Source: Hyphomonadaceae bacterium UBA1849 (GTDB lineage Bacteria; Pseudomonadota; Alphaproteobacteria; Caulobacterales; Hyphomonadaceae). Taken from it: 64,000 bases of DNA. Positions 35,187 through 45,108 of the stretch are shown here, piece after piece. The translations under genes and the position numbers were made by a program. The notes beneath the pieces are model-generated. The model was not told the origin of the DNA and did not search any database. It was given only the letters and a program-made list of their open reading frames with translations. Each line of letters begins with the position of its first letter. Position 1 is the first letter of the stretch. The stretch covers positions 1,121,567-1,185,566 of the forward strand of contig DDIN01000008.1 of NCBI GenBank assembly GCA_002338565.1, written 5' to 3'.

Positions 35187-37778
35187 ATGGCGTCTCGCTA
35201 TAATTATCGGACCACGGAGCCCAAATGGCGCGCTGCGTGGTCTGAAGCCCGTATTTTTGAAGCAGGCGAGCCGGACGACCGGCCAAAGTCCTTTGTGCTT
35301 GAGATGTTTCCGTATCCTTCGGGGCGTCTCCACATGGGTCACGTGCGCAACTACGCCATGGGCGATGTTGTAGCCCGCTATAAAATGCTGAAAGGGTTCA
35401 ACGTACTTCACCCTATGGGGTGGGATGCGTTTGGTATGCCGGCTGAGAACGCTGCTATGCAGCGCGGTGTCCACCCTAAGGGTTGGACCTATGACAATAT
35501 CGCAGCGATGAAACAGCAGTTTGAACTGCTGGGTCTGTCGCTCGACTGGTCGCGCGAGTTTGCGACCTGTGACCCTGAATACTATGCCCAGCAGCAGCGC
35601 ATCTTCATTGCGATGATGCAAAAGGGGCTCGTCTATCGCAAAACGTCCAAAGTGAACTGGGACCCTGTCGATATGACGGTTCTGGCGAACGAGCAGGTTG
35701 TTGACGGCAAGGGCTGGCGGTCCGGCGCGGAAGTTGAAACCCGCGAGTTGGAACAATGGTTCTTCAAAATCACCGAATATGCAGACGATCTGCTGGACGA
35801 AGTTCTCAAGCTGGAGAACTGGCCTGAAAAAGTGCGCCTCATGCAGGCAAATTGGATAGGCAAGTCACGCGGCGCGACCATTCGCTGGCCAATCGTCGGC
35901 GATGCGGCGGCGACGCATGGCGAAGCGATTGAAGTCTTCACCACCCGTCCGGATACGCTCTACGGCGCAAGCTTCCTTGCGATTGCGCCAGACCATGCGA
36001 TCACCAAGGCGCTGGCAGCCGACAATCCAGAGATTGCGGCCTTCCAGAAAGAGTGCGCAAAGCTCGGTACGTCTGAAGAGGCGATCGAGAAAGCGCCTAA
36101 GCTCGGTATTGATCTGGGTATCAAGGTGCGTCACCCGTTCGACCCTGACTGGGAAATTCCGGTTTTCGCGGCGAACTTTGTTCTGTCGACTTACGGCTCT
36201 GGCGCGGTGTTCGGTTCGCCTGCGGGCGACCAGCGCGACCTCGATTTTGCGCGCAAATACGGTCTTCCGGTCAATCCGGTGGTTCTGCCGCCAGATGCGG
36301 ACGCTGAAACGCACGCCATCGACACCGAGGCTTATACCGGCCCTGGGACGATCTATAACTCAAATTTCCTGAACGGCCTGTCCACGAAAGATGCGATCAA
36401 CGCGGCAATCGAAAAGCTGGAAGAGCTGAAGCTCGGCGAAGGCGCCACCACATACCGTCTGCGCGACTGGGGCGTTTCCCGTCAGCGCTATTGGGGCTGC
36501 CCGATCCCTGTCGTGAAGTGTGAAAAGTGTGGCACAAATCCTGTGCCGGACGATCAGCTTCCTGTGCGCCTGCCAGACGATGTGACCTTCGATGTGCCGG
36601 GTAACCCGCTCGAACGTCACCCGACATGGAAGCACACAAACTGTCCGGTCTGCGGCGGTGAAGCGCTTCGTGAGACGGACACGCTCGATACGTTTGCCGA
36701 CTCTTCATGGTATTTTGCACGTTTTGCAGCGCCATCTGATGACAAGCCGGTTGATGCTGATCTTGCGGCCTACTGGCTGCCGGTCGACCAGTATATTGGC
36801 GGCGTAGAGCACGCGGTTCTCCACCTTCTTTATTCGCGCTTCTTTATGCGTGCGATGCGTGACTGTGATCTGGTGCCTCTGCAAAGCGGCGAACCATTCG
36901 CGGCGCTTTTCACGCAAGGCATGGTAACGCACGAAACCTACAAATCTGCTGATGACAAATGGCTTTCGCCGGAAGAGATCGAGCAGACGGACAATGCCCT
37001 CATTGAAATCACGACAGGCAAGCCTGTTGCGGTTGGCCCGATTGAGAAAATGTCCAAGTCGAAGAAGAACACGGTCGACCCGACCGAGATTATCTCTGAT
37101 TTCGGCGCGGACGTTGCCCGCTGGTTCGTTCTGTCAGACTCGCCGCCAGAGCGCGATGTTGAATGGACCCAGTCTGGCGTTGAAGGCTCCTGGCGTTTTG
37201 CGCAGAAAGTCTGGGCCGTTGTTGACGAGCTTCCGGAAGGCGCGCCTGCTTATGGCGTCGCTCTGCCAGACATGGATGACGCTGCGACTGAAATCCGTAA
37301 AACCTCGCACCGTGCACTTCAGGCGATTGAAGACGCGATTGAAAGCTTCCGCTTTAACTCTGCGATTGCGACCGTGCATGAATGGGTGAACGCGCTTCGC
37401 AAGGCTGAAAGCCTTGAAGCGACACCTGCGGTTCTGGCCGCACGTGTCGAAGCGGCTGGTTTCCTGGCTCATGCGCTGGTGCCGTTCATGCCGCACCTTG
37501 CAGAAGAATGCTGGGCGCGCATTGGCGGCACAGGTCTTGTATCTGCGGGCACATGGCCGGTTTTAGAGGACAGCCTCCTCAAGGATGACACAATTTCCAT
37601 GCCTGTTCAGGTGAATGGCAAAAAGCGTGCTGAAATTCAGGTGGCGGCTGATGCATCCAAGGATGACATTGAGGCAATCGCCCTCTCGAACGAGCAGGTA
37701 ACGGCCCATACGTCTGGCAAAACGGTACGAAAAGTGATTGTAGTACCGGGACGCATCGTAAACATTGTGGTGGGATGA
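35187..37778 (+). CDS. leuS: Leucyl-tRNA synthetase
   Basis: Class I synthetase charging tRNA-Leu, 863 residues. The HIGH-type motif is in PYPSGRLHMGHVRNY near residue 50. The editing (CP1) domain spans about 225-420 with the TTRPDTLYGASFLAIAPDHA motif. A zinc-type CPVC region is around 480, and the KMSKS motif is MSKSKKNTVDP near 620. The anticodon-binding and C-terminal domains are complete. AAGGAGGGCGCCTC precedes the ATG. The stop overlaps lptE by 4 bases. Confidence 0.98.
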   Translation: MASRYNYRTTEPKWRAAWSEARIFEAGEPDDRPKSFVLEMFPYPSGRLHMGHVRNYAMGDVVARYKMLKGFNVLHPMGWDAFGMPAENAAMQRGVHPKGWTYDNIAAMKQQFELLGLSLDWSREFATCDPEYYAQQQRIFIAMMQKGLVYRKTSKVNWDPVDMTVLANEQVVDGKGWRSGAEVETRELEQWFFKITEYADDLLDEVLKLENWPEKVRLMQANWIGKSRGATIRWPIVGDAAATHGEAIEVFTTRPDTLYGASFLAIAPDHAITKALAADNPEIAAFQKECAKLGTSEEAIEKAPKLGIDLGIKVRHPFDPDWEIPVFAANFVLSTYGSGAVFGSPAGDQRDLDFARKYGLPVNPVVLPPDADAETHAIDTEAYTGPGTIYNSNFLNGLSTKDAINAAIEKLEELKLGEGATTYRLRDWGVSRQRYWGCPIPVVKCEKCGTNPVPDDQLPVRLPDDVTFDVPGNPLERHPTWKHTNCPVCGGEALRETDTLDTFADSSWYFARFAAPSDDKPVDADLAAYWLPVDQYIGGVEHAVLHLLYSRFFMRAMRDCDLVPLQSGEPFAALFTQGMVTHETYKSADDKWLSPEEIEQTDNALIEITTGKPVAVGPIEKMSKSKKNTVDPTEIISDFGADVARWFVLSDSPPERDVEWTQSGVEGSWRFAQKVWAVVDELPEGAPAYGVALPDMDDAATEIRKTSHRALQAIEDAIESFRFNSAIATVHEWVNALRKAESLEATPAVLAARVEAAGFLAHALVPFMPHLAEECWARIGGTGLVSAGTWPVLEDSLLKDDTISMPVQVNGKKRAEIQVAADASKDDIEAIALSNEQVTAHTSGKTVRKVIVVPGRIVNIVVG

Positions 37779-38281
37779 TGAAGAAACTGACCAGCCTTTT
37801 CCTAGCAGCGTCTGCTCTTGGCCTTTCGGCTTGCGGGTTCTCGCCGGTCTATTCTACCCAGTCTGATGTTGCACAGGGCTCTATCCAGATTGCTCAGATT
37901 GATGGCTATTCGGGGCATATTCTGCGCCGTGAGCTGCTCATGCTTCTGCGTCCGGGGCTTCCGGGTGTTGAAAGCGGTGCGCTGACAATTGCTTACGAAG
38001 AAGATGTGAACGATTTCGCCATTCTGGCGGCCGGTCAGTCTGCGCGTGTCAACGTGCAGGGCGAGGCTCAATATCGCCTCGAAACGCCGCGCGGTATTCT
38101 GTCTGGTGTCGTGAACAGCTCTGTCAGCTCTGCGCCGGGTAATCTGGCCTATGACGACATTGCTGTCCGCCGCGATATGTCCGCGCGCGCCGCCATGGAA
38201 GCTGCCAATCTGATCGCAGAACAGCTTCAGCTCCACGCGCAGGATGAAAGCGCCTATCGCCAGCCCGCGGGCAGCAACTAA
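37775..38281 (+). CDS. lptE: LPS-assembly lipoprotein LptE
   Basis: Outer-membrane lipoprotein that plugs LptD and guides lipopolysaccharide to the surface, 168 residues. The lipobox LSAC lies at residues 17-20 and is followed by GFSPVYST, the family hallmark after the lipidated Cys. Further stretches are HILRRELLMLLRPGLPG and AYDDIAVRRDMSARAAMEAA near the end. The gene order leuS-lptE-holA is the conserved one. The start overlaps the leuS stop (ATGA). Confidence 0.92.
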   Translation: MMKKLTSLFLAASALGLSACGFSPVYSTQSDVAQGSIQIAQIDGYSGHILRRELLMLLRPGLPGVESGALTIAYEEDVNDFAILAAGQSARVNVQGEAQYRLETPRGILSGVVNSSVSSAPGNLAYDDIAVRRDMSARAAMEAANLIAEQLQLHAQDESAYRQPAGSN

Positions 38282-38282
38282 A

Positions 38283-39338
38283 GTGAAGAAGACGGGGCGT
38301 CAGGCAGAAAGCTTCTGTTCTGACCCGACATCCGGTGTGTTCGCTGCACTGGTGTTCGGCAAAACCGGCGCGCCTGTTTCCGAACTTTCCGAAGACCTCG
38401 CAAAGCAATGGATCAAGGGCACGCAGCCTGCGCTCGACCGGCGACGTATGTCACCAGAAGAAGCCAAGCAAGACCCGGGCGGTATTCTGGATGCGCTCTG
38501 TTCTGAAAGCCTTTTCGGTGGCGCGAGCCTTTTACAGGTCAGTATTGCGCGCGAAACAGAGGCGCGGCCTTTTCTCGACGCGCTGACAGAAATCGAAAAC
38601 ATGTCAGAGCCGCCAAGTGGCAAGCTTCTGATTGTGGCAGGAGATCTGACGCCGCGCTCTAAACTGCGCAAAACCTTCGAAGACCATAAATCGGCCATCG
38701 CGCTTCAGATTTTTGAACGGTCCGAACGGGATTTTGAGAACTGGGTTCGCGACCAGCTCTCCGCCAACGGACTGCACCTGGAGCCGGATGCAGAAATCCT
38801 GCTTCTACGCACGCTTCTGGAGGATCAGTCACTCGCGCCGGGCGAGATTGAAAAGCTCTCTCTCTATGCCGTTGATCTGGACCGTCCGCTGACTGAACAG
38901 GACATTCGCAACCTTATCATTCTGGAAGACCAGTCGACGGGGTTTGATCTTGTTGATCTGGCCCTTGATGGGAAGCTCAATGATCTGGCCGGTCTGATGG
39001 GTGATCAACTCAAAGAAGGCTCAGGCGCCATTCCGGTTCTGATCGGGCTGATGAACCAACTCAAGCGTCTCAACCGTGCGCATGAAGTGTCTGGTGAGGG
39101 CATTCACGGCCCGAAAATCGGCGAGCGGCTCAGCCCGCGCGTGTTTGATCGCCAATGGCCCGCATTCGAGCGCCGTATGCAGAAATGGCCGCCAGATCGC
39201 ATCCTCACGCTCATGACTCTGGTCGCGCAGACAGACGCGCAATGTCGTACAGCAGGCAGTCCGCAAGAGGCTCTGGTGGGCAAGCTTCTACTGGATGTGG
39301 CGCAGGTTGCGAGCCATGCCGGACGTCGTCGTGCATGA
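38283..39338 (+). CDS. holA: DNA polymerase III subunit delta
   Basis: Clamp-loader subunit that opens the beta clamp, about 351 residues. The family order is seen: FAALVFGKTGAPVSELSEDL at the N-terminus, the conserved SLFGGASLLQVSIARETEAR block, LLIVAGDLTPRSKLRKTFED and the C-terminal helical part (GAIPVLIGLMNQLKRLNRAH). The start is uncertain: GTG at 38283 is one base after lptE, while an in-frame ATG at 38244 would overlap lptE by 38 bases. It is the last chromosomal gene before the tRNA-Gly island. Confidence 0.93.
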   Translation: MKKTGRQAESFCSDPTSGVFAALVFGKTGAPVSELSEDLAKQWIKGTQPALDRRRMSPEEAKQDPGGILDALCSESLFGGASLLQVSIARETEARPFLDALTEIENMSEPPSGKLLIVAGDLTPRSKLRKTFEDHKSAIALQIFERSERDFENWVRDQLSANGLHLEPDAEILLLRTLLEDQSLAPGEIEKLSLYAVDLDRPLTEQDIRNLIILEDQSTGFDLVDLALDGKLNDLAGLMGDQLKEGSGAIPVLIGLMNQLKRLNRAHEVSGEGIHGPKIGERLSPRVFDRQWPAFERRMQKWPPDRILTLMTLVAQTDAQCRTAGSPQEALVGKLLLDVAQVASHAGRRRA

Positions 39339-39363
39339 AGTGCATTTTTTAGCAATTTTCCTC

Positions 39364-39392
39364 TTGCATCCGAGGCAGAGATGCGCTTTATC
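39364..39392 (+). promoter_or_regulatory. Possible promoter of the tRNA-Gly gene
   Basis: TTGCAT and TTTATC are separated by 17 bases and lie about 35 bases before the tRNA. The minus-35-like element is fair; the minus-10-like element is poor. Offered only because this is the single reasonable pair in the short gap after holA. Confidence 0.25.
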
Positions 39393-39426
39393 ACCGCTTC
39401 CGGCGCTGCCGGACTACCCATTGTGA

Positions 39427-39501
39427 GCGGGCGTAGCTCAGGGGTAGAGCGCAACCTTGCCAAGGTTGATGTCGTGAGTTCGAATCTCATCGCCCGCTCC
39501 A
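39427..39501 (+). tRNA. tRNA-Gly (anticodon GCC)
   Basis: A complete cloverleaf with encoded CCA: acceptor GCGGGCG/CGCCCGC, D arm GCTC-AGGGGTA-GAGC, and anticodon arm CAACC-TTGCCAA-GGTTG with GCC at 39459-39461. The variable region is ATGTC, and the T arm is GTGAG-TTCGAAT-CTCAT. Discriminator T and CCA end at 39501. It is the insertion target of the island to its right. Its 3' half is repeated at 50594-50651 with two changes that swap one T-stem pair (T-A here, A-T there). Confidence 0.98.
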
Positions 39502-39509
39502 TTTTCTCT
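39452..39509. repeat. attL: left copy of the island's 58-bp direct repeat
   Basis: Starts exactly at the 5' edge of the tRNA-Gly anticodon stem and runs 8 bases past the CCA end. It matches 50594-50651 at 56 of 58 positions; the first 23 bases are identical. The two mismatches (39475 and 39489) pair with each other in the T stem. Use of a tRNA anticodon arm as crossover site is standard for tyrosine integrases such as the one at the far end. Confidence 0.93.
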
Positions 39510-39566
39510 CAATTAAAACAGCGCACTGTTGACGATGAAGAGAGATATTCTAACTTCCCGTTCCAC

Positions 39567-39584
39567 CTAGCAATCAAATAGCAA
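39567..39584. repeat. Left arm-type repeat of the island
   Basis: CTAGCAATCAAATAGCAA, itself two near-copies of TAGCAA(T). The same 18 bases with one change occur in the same orientation at 50459-50476, just before the integrase start. It lies 57 bases inside attL. The location at both ends suggests arm-type binding sites for the integrase or its directionality factor. The remaining 39502-39684 gap shows only the helicase ribosome-binding site. Confidence 0.5.
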
Positions 39585-39684
39585 GCACAATTGGCTTTTT
39601 CGTTCGAAACGTCATGATTGAGGCTGGTTAATCGTACGCGCATTGATGTAACAAAACACGTCTAGGTATTTACGGAGGGGATTT

Positions 39685-42600
39685 GTGTCCGAAGAAAATC
39701 TTGAGGCTTGGGTTCGACAACGTATTGAAGCGCTGCGGCCTAGACTGTTGGACCTTACGCGACGTAATCCTCTGATATCCGCGAAACTCAGTCCTCGTTC
39801 AACTTCATATGTCCGAGTTGTAGATGAGCTTCCCGACGTATTGTCTTATAATTTGGCCAACTCTAGTAAAATGAGGTTTGTGCCGCTTCCATCGCTTGAT
39901 GACGAGCCACTGGACGAAGACACTAATAGGTTCAAGGTTGCGTATTCTGAAGCTCAGAGAACAGATGTAGAGTACAACGCATTAGTAGCTGAACTTAACG
40001 AAGATGACGAAGTTTCTGCTGATAGGCTGAAAAAAATTGAACGCGCGCTTAAAGACCGCGTTAGGGAAGAGCTCAGCTTACCCAAACGGGAACTCTCCGG
40101 TGATGTTTCTTTGCCTCAGCACGCGAAGTTACACGGTGTCGCGCCCGATTATGAGCTCCCGTTTCCAACAGAAGCGCACGATGATGGTCGGCATGAAGAC
40201 GACGCGATACAAACTTTGCTGCTTCCCGATCAGCTGGAAAGAAAGCTTACTGCGCTTACAACAAAATGTAACACGTGGATTCAGGAAACCGGCATTAATG
40301 TTCTTCATGGTGCTTTTGGATTGCTTGAGTGGCGTGACGCGAAATCCAGCACTTCCGCATTGGCGCCTTTGGTATTGCTGCCGGTAGAGGTCTCTAAGAC
40401 CAAAACTCAAGACGGTCCGGTGTTTTGGATCAATGGGCTTGGAGAGCCAGGCGAAGCGAACTTGGTGCTCGCGGAAATGTTGAAAAGAGACTTCGATGTC
40501 GATCTGCCGAGCTACGATGGTGGATCTGTTGAAGAATATTTGAAACAGGTAGCGGAGCTAAAACCGAAGAATGTCGAACTTAAAGTAAGGCGACAAGTGG
40601 TGTTCGGTGTATTCCCGTCCGCAAGGATGGCGATGTATCATGACCTCGACCCAGACAAAACGAAAATTCATAACTCTTCGGTTGTTGCTCAGTTGCTCGG
40701 CGGCAAGGAACAAGGCGAGGCGAGCCCATTCGCAGACGAACACGATGTTGAATCACCCGAGGTGGAAAAGAAAATTCCGCTTCTGGTGACGGAAGCTGAT
40801 TCTTCTCAGTTAAGCGTTCTTGTTGATATGGCAGACGGTCGCTCCTTGGCGGTAGAGGGACCTCCGGGCACTGGCAAGTCTCAGACTATTGTAAACGCTA
40901 TCGCTTCCTCTATCGCCAACGGCAAAAAGGTTTTGTTTGTAGCTGAAAAGATGGCTGCGCTCGAGGTCGTTAAAGCAAGGCTACAAGCGCTGGGATTAGG
41001 AGAATTCATTCTGCCGCTTCAAGCGGAACGGTCATCTCGGGAACAGGTGATTTCGTCGATCCGAGAACGGCTAGCAGTTCAACGACTGCGTCTCTCCGTT
41101 GATTACGATGAGAAATTAAAAGAATACCGCCGTTTGCGTGAGCTTTTGAATTCTTACGTAGATACCGTGGCCGCGGAATTTGGAGCAACGGGTCTTACGG
41201 TCTACGAGGTGCTTGGTAAATCAATCGCCACAGCGAACTCATTGGAACAAGGCAGCGAGGTATTTTTGAAGCCTCCGATTGAGGCACCGGAAGAACTAAC
41301 CCAAAGTACTCTCAGTCAAGTGGAAGAAGCTACACAGGCCGTTGACTTAGCCGTTAGCAAGTTACCGGGTAATGACCGATACTGGTCTGGTATTGCACCA
41401 AATCGATATGACAAAATAGAACTCGATGAGATTCGCCGCCTCGCCAAGTCCGCGAGCGAAGCCTTTTCTCGAGCGGCATCGATGCGCGAAAAATTGCAGG
41501 ATTGGGCAGCCTCCACTGAATTAGACCCTGAGATGTTTGTTGAGGCCGGAGCTTTGGTAGCAAAGTTACTTTCCGATGAATCTGAATATCAGTCGGACCT
41601 CTTTGCGAAATTTGAGCATCTGCCGTCTGCGTCTGACATTGAGGAGTTTTTCAGAGTTTGCGAGGGTTATACAGAGGCTAAATCTCGTATTTCGCGGATA
41701 CTGCGTAACCCGGATTCTGGAGATTCGGTGGCGCTTGTTACCGAACTCCTATCCATCATCGTCAATGGAGGTTACGATACCTGCGACGTATCTGGCCTGA
41801 GCGCCCTTCGTGAAGAGTGCCAGACGACCGTAACGAACTTAATAGCGTTTCGAAATGCAATAGAACCGTTACAGGATTTTGTTCCTGGCCTCGACGCTTT
41901 TGATGTGCGAAGTATCGGTTTAGCTCGCCGAATTCTCGATAAAATCGATCTATCTACGCTCCGTCTACGGACGCCTCAAAATGTTGATGATGGCGCCTCA
42001 GAGGCGCTCGAATTGGCGATTGACCAAGGTATCCGCCTTAAAGCGGATCGCGAAGCAATCGAAACCGATGCAACCATCCCTGACGACCTAAGCTCTGCGG
42101 AGTTGCTTGGGCATGCGCGTGAAATAGACGAAGCTGGACTGTTTGGATTTCTCTCGTCGGACGTCCAACGAGCAAAGCGCGTTTTGCGGTCAATCATGAA
42201 GCATAAAAAACTCAGTAAAAAAGCTGGGGCTGATTTGCTTCGGAAAATTGCAGACTGGAAGGTTCGGTACAGCAAGTTTGCTTCAGATACTAATCGCGCG
42301 CTTTTTGGAATGCACTTTGATGGGGTGGATTCTAACTTTGAAGCATTTTCAAAGTTAGTGCGATATCTGGATGAAATTGAGCATCACTTACAGGGCGCTG
42401 AAAACCGTGCATTGCGAGATTTTCTGAGGAATGGAGAGTCGTCCACACTGATGGACTTGCCTTCTGTTGAGGTGCCCGATGCAAACATAAAAGTGCGAGA
42501 CTTAGCTTCCGAGATATCCAATAGACAAGATATTGTTCTATCTATGCAGCGCGATATCGACCGCATTTCCACAATAGAAGACGTCTTCTTCGATTTGTCG

Positions 42601-45108
42601 TCTGTGAAGAGAGATGAGCTAAGCGGAATTCTGGAGACTCATCGCGATTGCTTTCGCTTTAAAGAGCAGGCGGCTCGGCTTCACGTGCTTGGCGACGCCC
42701 TGGGGCATTTTTATTCCGGTGTTTCTAGTGATGTTGAAGCGCTGAAATTGCATTGGAAAGTATGGACGTCCGCGTCTACCGCAGGCCCTCTTGAGGAGGC
42801 GATCCGCGCGGCCTTGGTAGAAGATAATCTTCAAGACTTTGAAGTTCGCCTTTCGAGTATTATTGAAGCCGATAAAGAGGCTCGCCTAGAGTTGACTGCC
42901 CTTCAAGAAAGAAGCGGAAAAGACTTTTCTCGAGATTGTGACTGTAAACGACCTAAGCAGTTCGCTGATATTTTGGAGGCTTCTTCCAAAGATATTGAGG
43001 GTATTAGCGCCTGCGCGAACGTTGCACGCGCTTATCATAACCTTGGCGAAATTTCGTTTGGGTGGGTCCCCCGTTCCGAGAAGTTGGAGGGAGCTTCCCT
43101 GAGGGAACTGTTGATGGCCTCTATCTATCGAGCGATGTCGTCTACAATTATGGAGCGGTATGGGAATGTTCTAAACCGGTTCTCCGGCATGGATCTGAAT
43201 GAAATGCGCCAGAAGTTGGCCACGTTAGACCGTGAAATTCTCAAATTGTCCCGCAAGCGTTTAAGGGCTTTGGCCCTCGAACAAGCGAAGCCAACAAGAG
43301 GGCGAAGCACTGGACGCCGGTCAGAATGGACCGAATTATCGCTGATAGAAAATGAGGTGGCTAAGCAGAAAAGGTTTGTGGCCGTTCGAGACTTAGTATC
43401 GAGAGCTGGAAGAAGTCTCCAGGAGCTCAAGCCTTGTTGGATGATGTCTCCTCTCGCTGTTGCTCAATTTCTACCTGCCTCTGGGCTGAAGTTTGATATC
43501 TGTATTATTGACGAGGCTTCCCAAATGAAACCGGAGGATGCTCTTGGCGCATTAGCCCGCGCCGATCAGGCGATGGTGGTGGGTGATGTCAACCAGCTTC
43601 CTCCTTCGAGCTTTTTTCAGAAAATGGTCGCCGAAGATGACGATGATAATGAGGATGCGTCGACTACTGAGGAGTCCATTCTAGAGATAGCTAATGCAAG
43701 ATTTCGACCCAATAGAAGACTGCGGTGGCACTACCGATCAGAGCATTCTGAACTAATTCGCTTTTCAAATGAGATTATTTACGACCGAAGCTTGGTAATT
43801 TTTCCGTCGGCTAATGAGATACGCTCCGATATGGGAGTCTCGTTGGTGCCGGTGAAGGGGCTTTACCGTACGGGCGTGAATCCTATCGAGGCTAAAGAAA
43901 TAGTGGCCGCCGCAATTCAATTTATGCGAACTCGCCCTGAGCACTCACTTGGCATCGTAACTCTCAATCAGAAGCAGCGTGACCTAATAATCGATGAAAT
44001 GAACTTTGCTCTCGAGAAAGACGAAAAAGCTTCCCAATATGTCGATTACTGGAAAGCTCGCGATGAAGGCCTTGAGCAATTTTTCATCAAGAATCTTGAA
44101 AACGTCCAAGGGGACGAAAGGGACGTCATTTTTATTGGAACTGTTTACGGCCCCGAAGTCGTAGGTGGGCGGGTTGCTCAGAGGTTCGGTCCAGTTAATG
44201 GTTCTGCTGGTCGCCGCAGATTGAACGTTTTGTTTTCAAGAGCGAAGAAGCAGATTGTCACTTTCTCATCGTTGAGCTCGTCGGATATCACAGCGGATGA
44301 GAATTCGAACCCGGGAACACATATGCTGAAAAGGTGGCTGGAGTATTCCGCGACTAAAATTTTGGAGCAGGCTGATTCAGTATATGCCGACACGGATTCA
44401 GATTTTGAAGATTTTGTAATCGCTCAAATCCGTTCGATGGGTTGTGAAGCGGTCCCTCAGGTGGGGGCTGCGGGCTACAGAATCGATATTGGGGTGAAAC
44501 ATCCTGATTGGCCTTACGGTTTTATTTTGGCGGTTGAGTGTGATGGCGCAACCTACCATTCGTGCCGTTCAGCCCGAGACCGCGACCGTTTGCGGCAAGA
44601 AGTATTGGAGCGGCTCGGCTGGCGCTTTCATCGGATTTGGTCGACCGATTGGTTTAACGACCCTAGGGCCGAGGCGGCAAGATTACGTGCTGTGATTGAC
44701 GCTCGGCTGGAAGAGCTGAAGTCATCGCTTGGAAATGCGCAGGTTCACGAAGACACAGTTGTCGCTTCAACGCGTGGTGAGGATAAGAGCGGTGACTTGT
44801 TTGAACAGTTCGAGGATGATCAAGCGCCGCCGGACGAAGTCGTCCAACCAGCAAGCTCGTATTCGGAAGATATGAGTTCTGTTGTGGAAGTCGGCGATAC
44901 CATTCGTGTTAGATACCTGAATGGCAATAAAAATACTCTGCGGGTAAAAATTGTGGACGGATCTAGCGACGTCCGGTCTGGGATTTTAGGAGTACATGAG
45001 CCTTTATCCAGAGCTGTGCTCGGCGCAGAGTTGGGTGGAGAGGTCGAAGTTCTTATTGGTAGCTATGTCAGAACCGCGCTTATCGAAGCTATCGAGAAGG
45101 CGACCTGA
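39685..45108 (+). CDS. DUF4011 SF1 helicase with Vsr-like nuclease and GreA/B-like C-terminal domain
   Basis: A 1807-residue protein, candidate antiphage or DNA-surveillance factor. The DUF4011 N-terminus reads LRPRLLDLTRRNPLISAKLS (about 17-36). Walker A is VEGPPGTGKSQTIVNA near 395, and a long helical insertion spans about 450-1250. The helicase core then resumes with FDICIIDEASQMKPEDALGA near 1275 (Walker B DEAS) and VVGDVNQLPPSSFF. NVQGDERDVIFIGTVYGP and FSRAKKQIVTF are SF1 motifs V/VI. A PD-(D/E)XK/Vsr-like nuclease follows (DFEDFVIAQIRSMGC, RIDIGVKHP, LAVECDGATYHSCRSARDRD, LGWRFHRIWSTDWF; about 1570-1680). The last 75 residues (VEVGDTIRVRYLNG ... PLSRAVLGAELGGEVEVLIG) look like the GreA/GreB C-terminal domain. 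Start is GTG after GGAGGGG. DUF4011-helicase-nuclease proteins have been reported in defence islands. No methylase partner is seen. Confidence 0.9.
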   Translation: MSEENLEAWVRQRIEALRPRLLDLTRRNPLISAKLSPRSTSYVRVVDELPDVLSYNLANSSKMRFVPLPSLDDEPLDEDTNRFKVAYSEAQRTDVEYNALVAELNEDDEVSADRLKKIERALKDRVREELSLPKRELSGDVSLPQHAKLHGVAPDYELPFPTEAHDDGRHEDDAIQTLLLPDQLERKLTALTTKCNTWIQETGINVLHGAFGLLEWRDAKSSTSALAPLVLLPVEVSKTKTQDGPVFWINGLGEPGEANLVLAEMLKRDFDVDLPSYDGGSVEEYLKQVAELKPKNVELKVRRQVVFGVFPSARMAMYHDLDPDKTKIHNSSVVAQLLGGKEQGEASPFADEHDVESPEVEKKIPLLVTEADSSQLSVLVDMADGRSLAVEGPPGTGKSQTIVNAIASSIANGKKVLFVAEKMAALEVVKARLQALGLGEFILPLQAERSSREQVISSIRERLAVQRLRLSVDYDEKLKEYRRLRELLNSYVDTVAAEFGATGLTVYEVLGKSIATANSLEQGSEVFLKPPIEAPEELTQSTLSQVEEATQAVDLAVSKLPGNDRYWSGIAPNRYDKIELDEIRRLAKSASEAFSRAASMREKLQDWAASTELDPEMFVEAGALVAKLLSDESEYQSDLFAKFEHLPSASDIEEFFRVCEGYTEAKSRISRILRNPDSGDSVALVTELLSIIVNGGYDTCDVSGLSALREECQTTVTNLIAFRNAIEPLQDFVPGLDAFDVRSIGLARRILDKIDLSTLRLRTPQNVDDGASEALELAIDQGIRLKADREAIETDATIPDDLSSAELLGHAREIDEAGLFGFLSSDVQRAKRVLRSIMKHKKLSKKAGADLLRKIADWKVRYSKFASDTNRALFGMHFDGVDSNFEAFSKLVRYLDEIEHHLQGAENRALRDFLRNGESSTLMDLPSVEVPDANIKVRDLASEISNRQDIVLSMQRDIDRISTIEDVFFDLSSVKRDELSGILETHRDCFRFKEQAARLHVLGDALGHFYSGVSSDVEALKLHWKVWTSASTAGPLEEAIRAALVEDNLQDFEVRLSSIIEADKEARLELTALQERSGKDFSRDCDCKRPKQFADILEASSKDIEGISACANVARAYHNLGEISFGWVPRSEKLEGASLRELLMASIYRAMSSTIMERYGNVLNRFSGMDLNEMRQKLATLDREILKLSRKRLRALALEQAKPTRGRSTGRRSEWTELSLIENEVAKQKRFVAVRDLVSRAGRSLQELKPCWMMSPLAVAQFLPASGLKFDICIIDEASQMKPEDALGALARADQAMVVGDVNQLPPSSFFQKMVAEDDDDNEDASTTEESILEIANARFRPNRRLRWHYRSEHSELIRFSNEIIYDRSLVIFPSANEIRSDMGVSLVPVKGLYRTGVNPIEAKEIVAAAIQFMRTRPEHSLGIVTLNQKQRDLIIDEMNFALEKDEKASQYVDYWKARDEGLEQFFIKNLENVQGDERDVIFIGTVYGPEVVGGRVAQRFGPVNGSAGRRRLNVLFSRAKKQIVTFSSLSSSDITADENSNPGTHMLKRWLEYSATKILEQADSVYADTDSDFEDFVIAQIRSMGCEAVPQVGAAGYRIDIGVKHPDWPYGFILAVECDGATYHSCRSARDRDRLRQEVLERLGWRFHRIWSTDWFNDPRAEAARLRAVIDARLEELKSSLGNAQVHEDTVVASTRGEDKSGDLFEQFEDDQAPPDEVVQPASSYSEDMSSVVEVGDTIRVRYLNGNKNTLRVKIVDGSSDVRSGILGVHEPLSRAVLGAELGGEVEVLIGSYVRTALIEAIEKAT

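Noticed and set aside
39685..45108. Reading the helicase as a type I restriction subunit or a Mokosh-type protein
   Set aside because: No methylase or specificity gene adjoins it. The N-terminal DUF4011 motif and the Vsr-like, not phospholipase D-like, nuclease point elsewhere.
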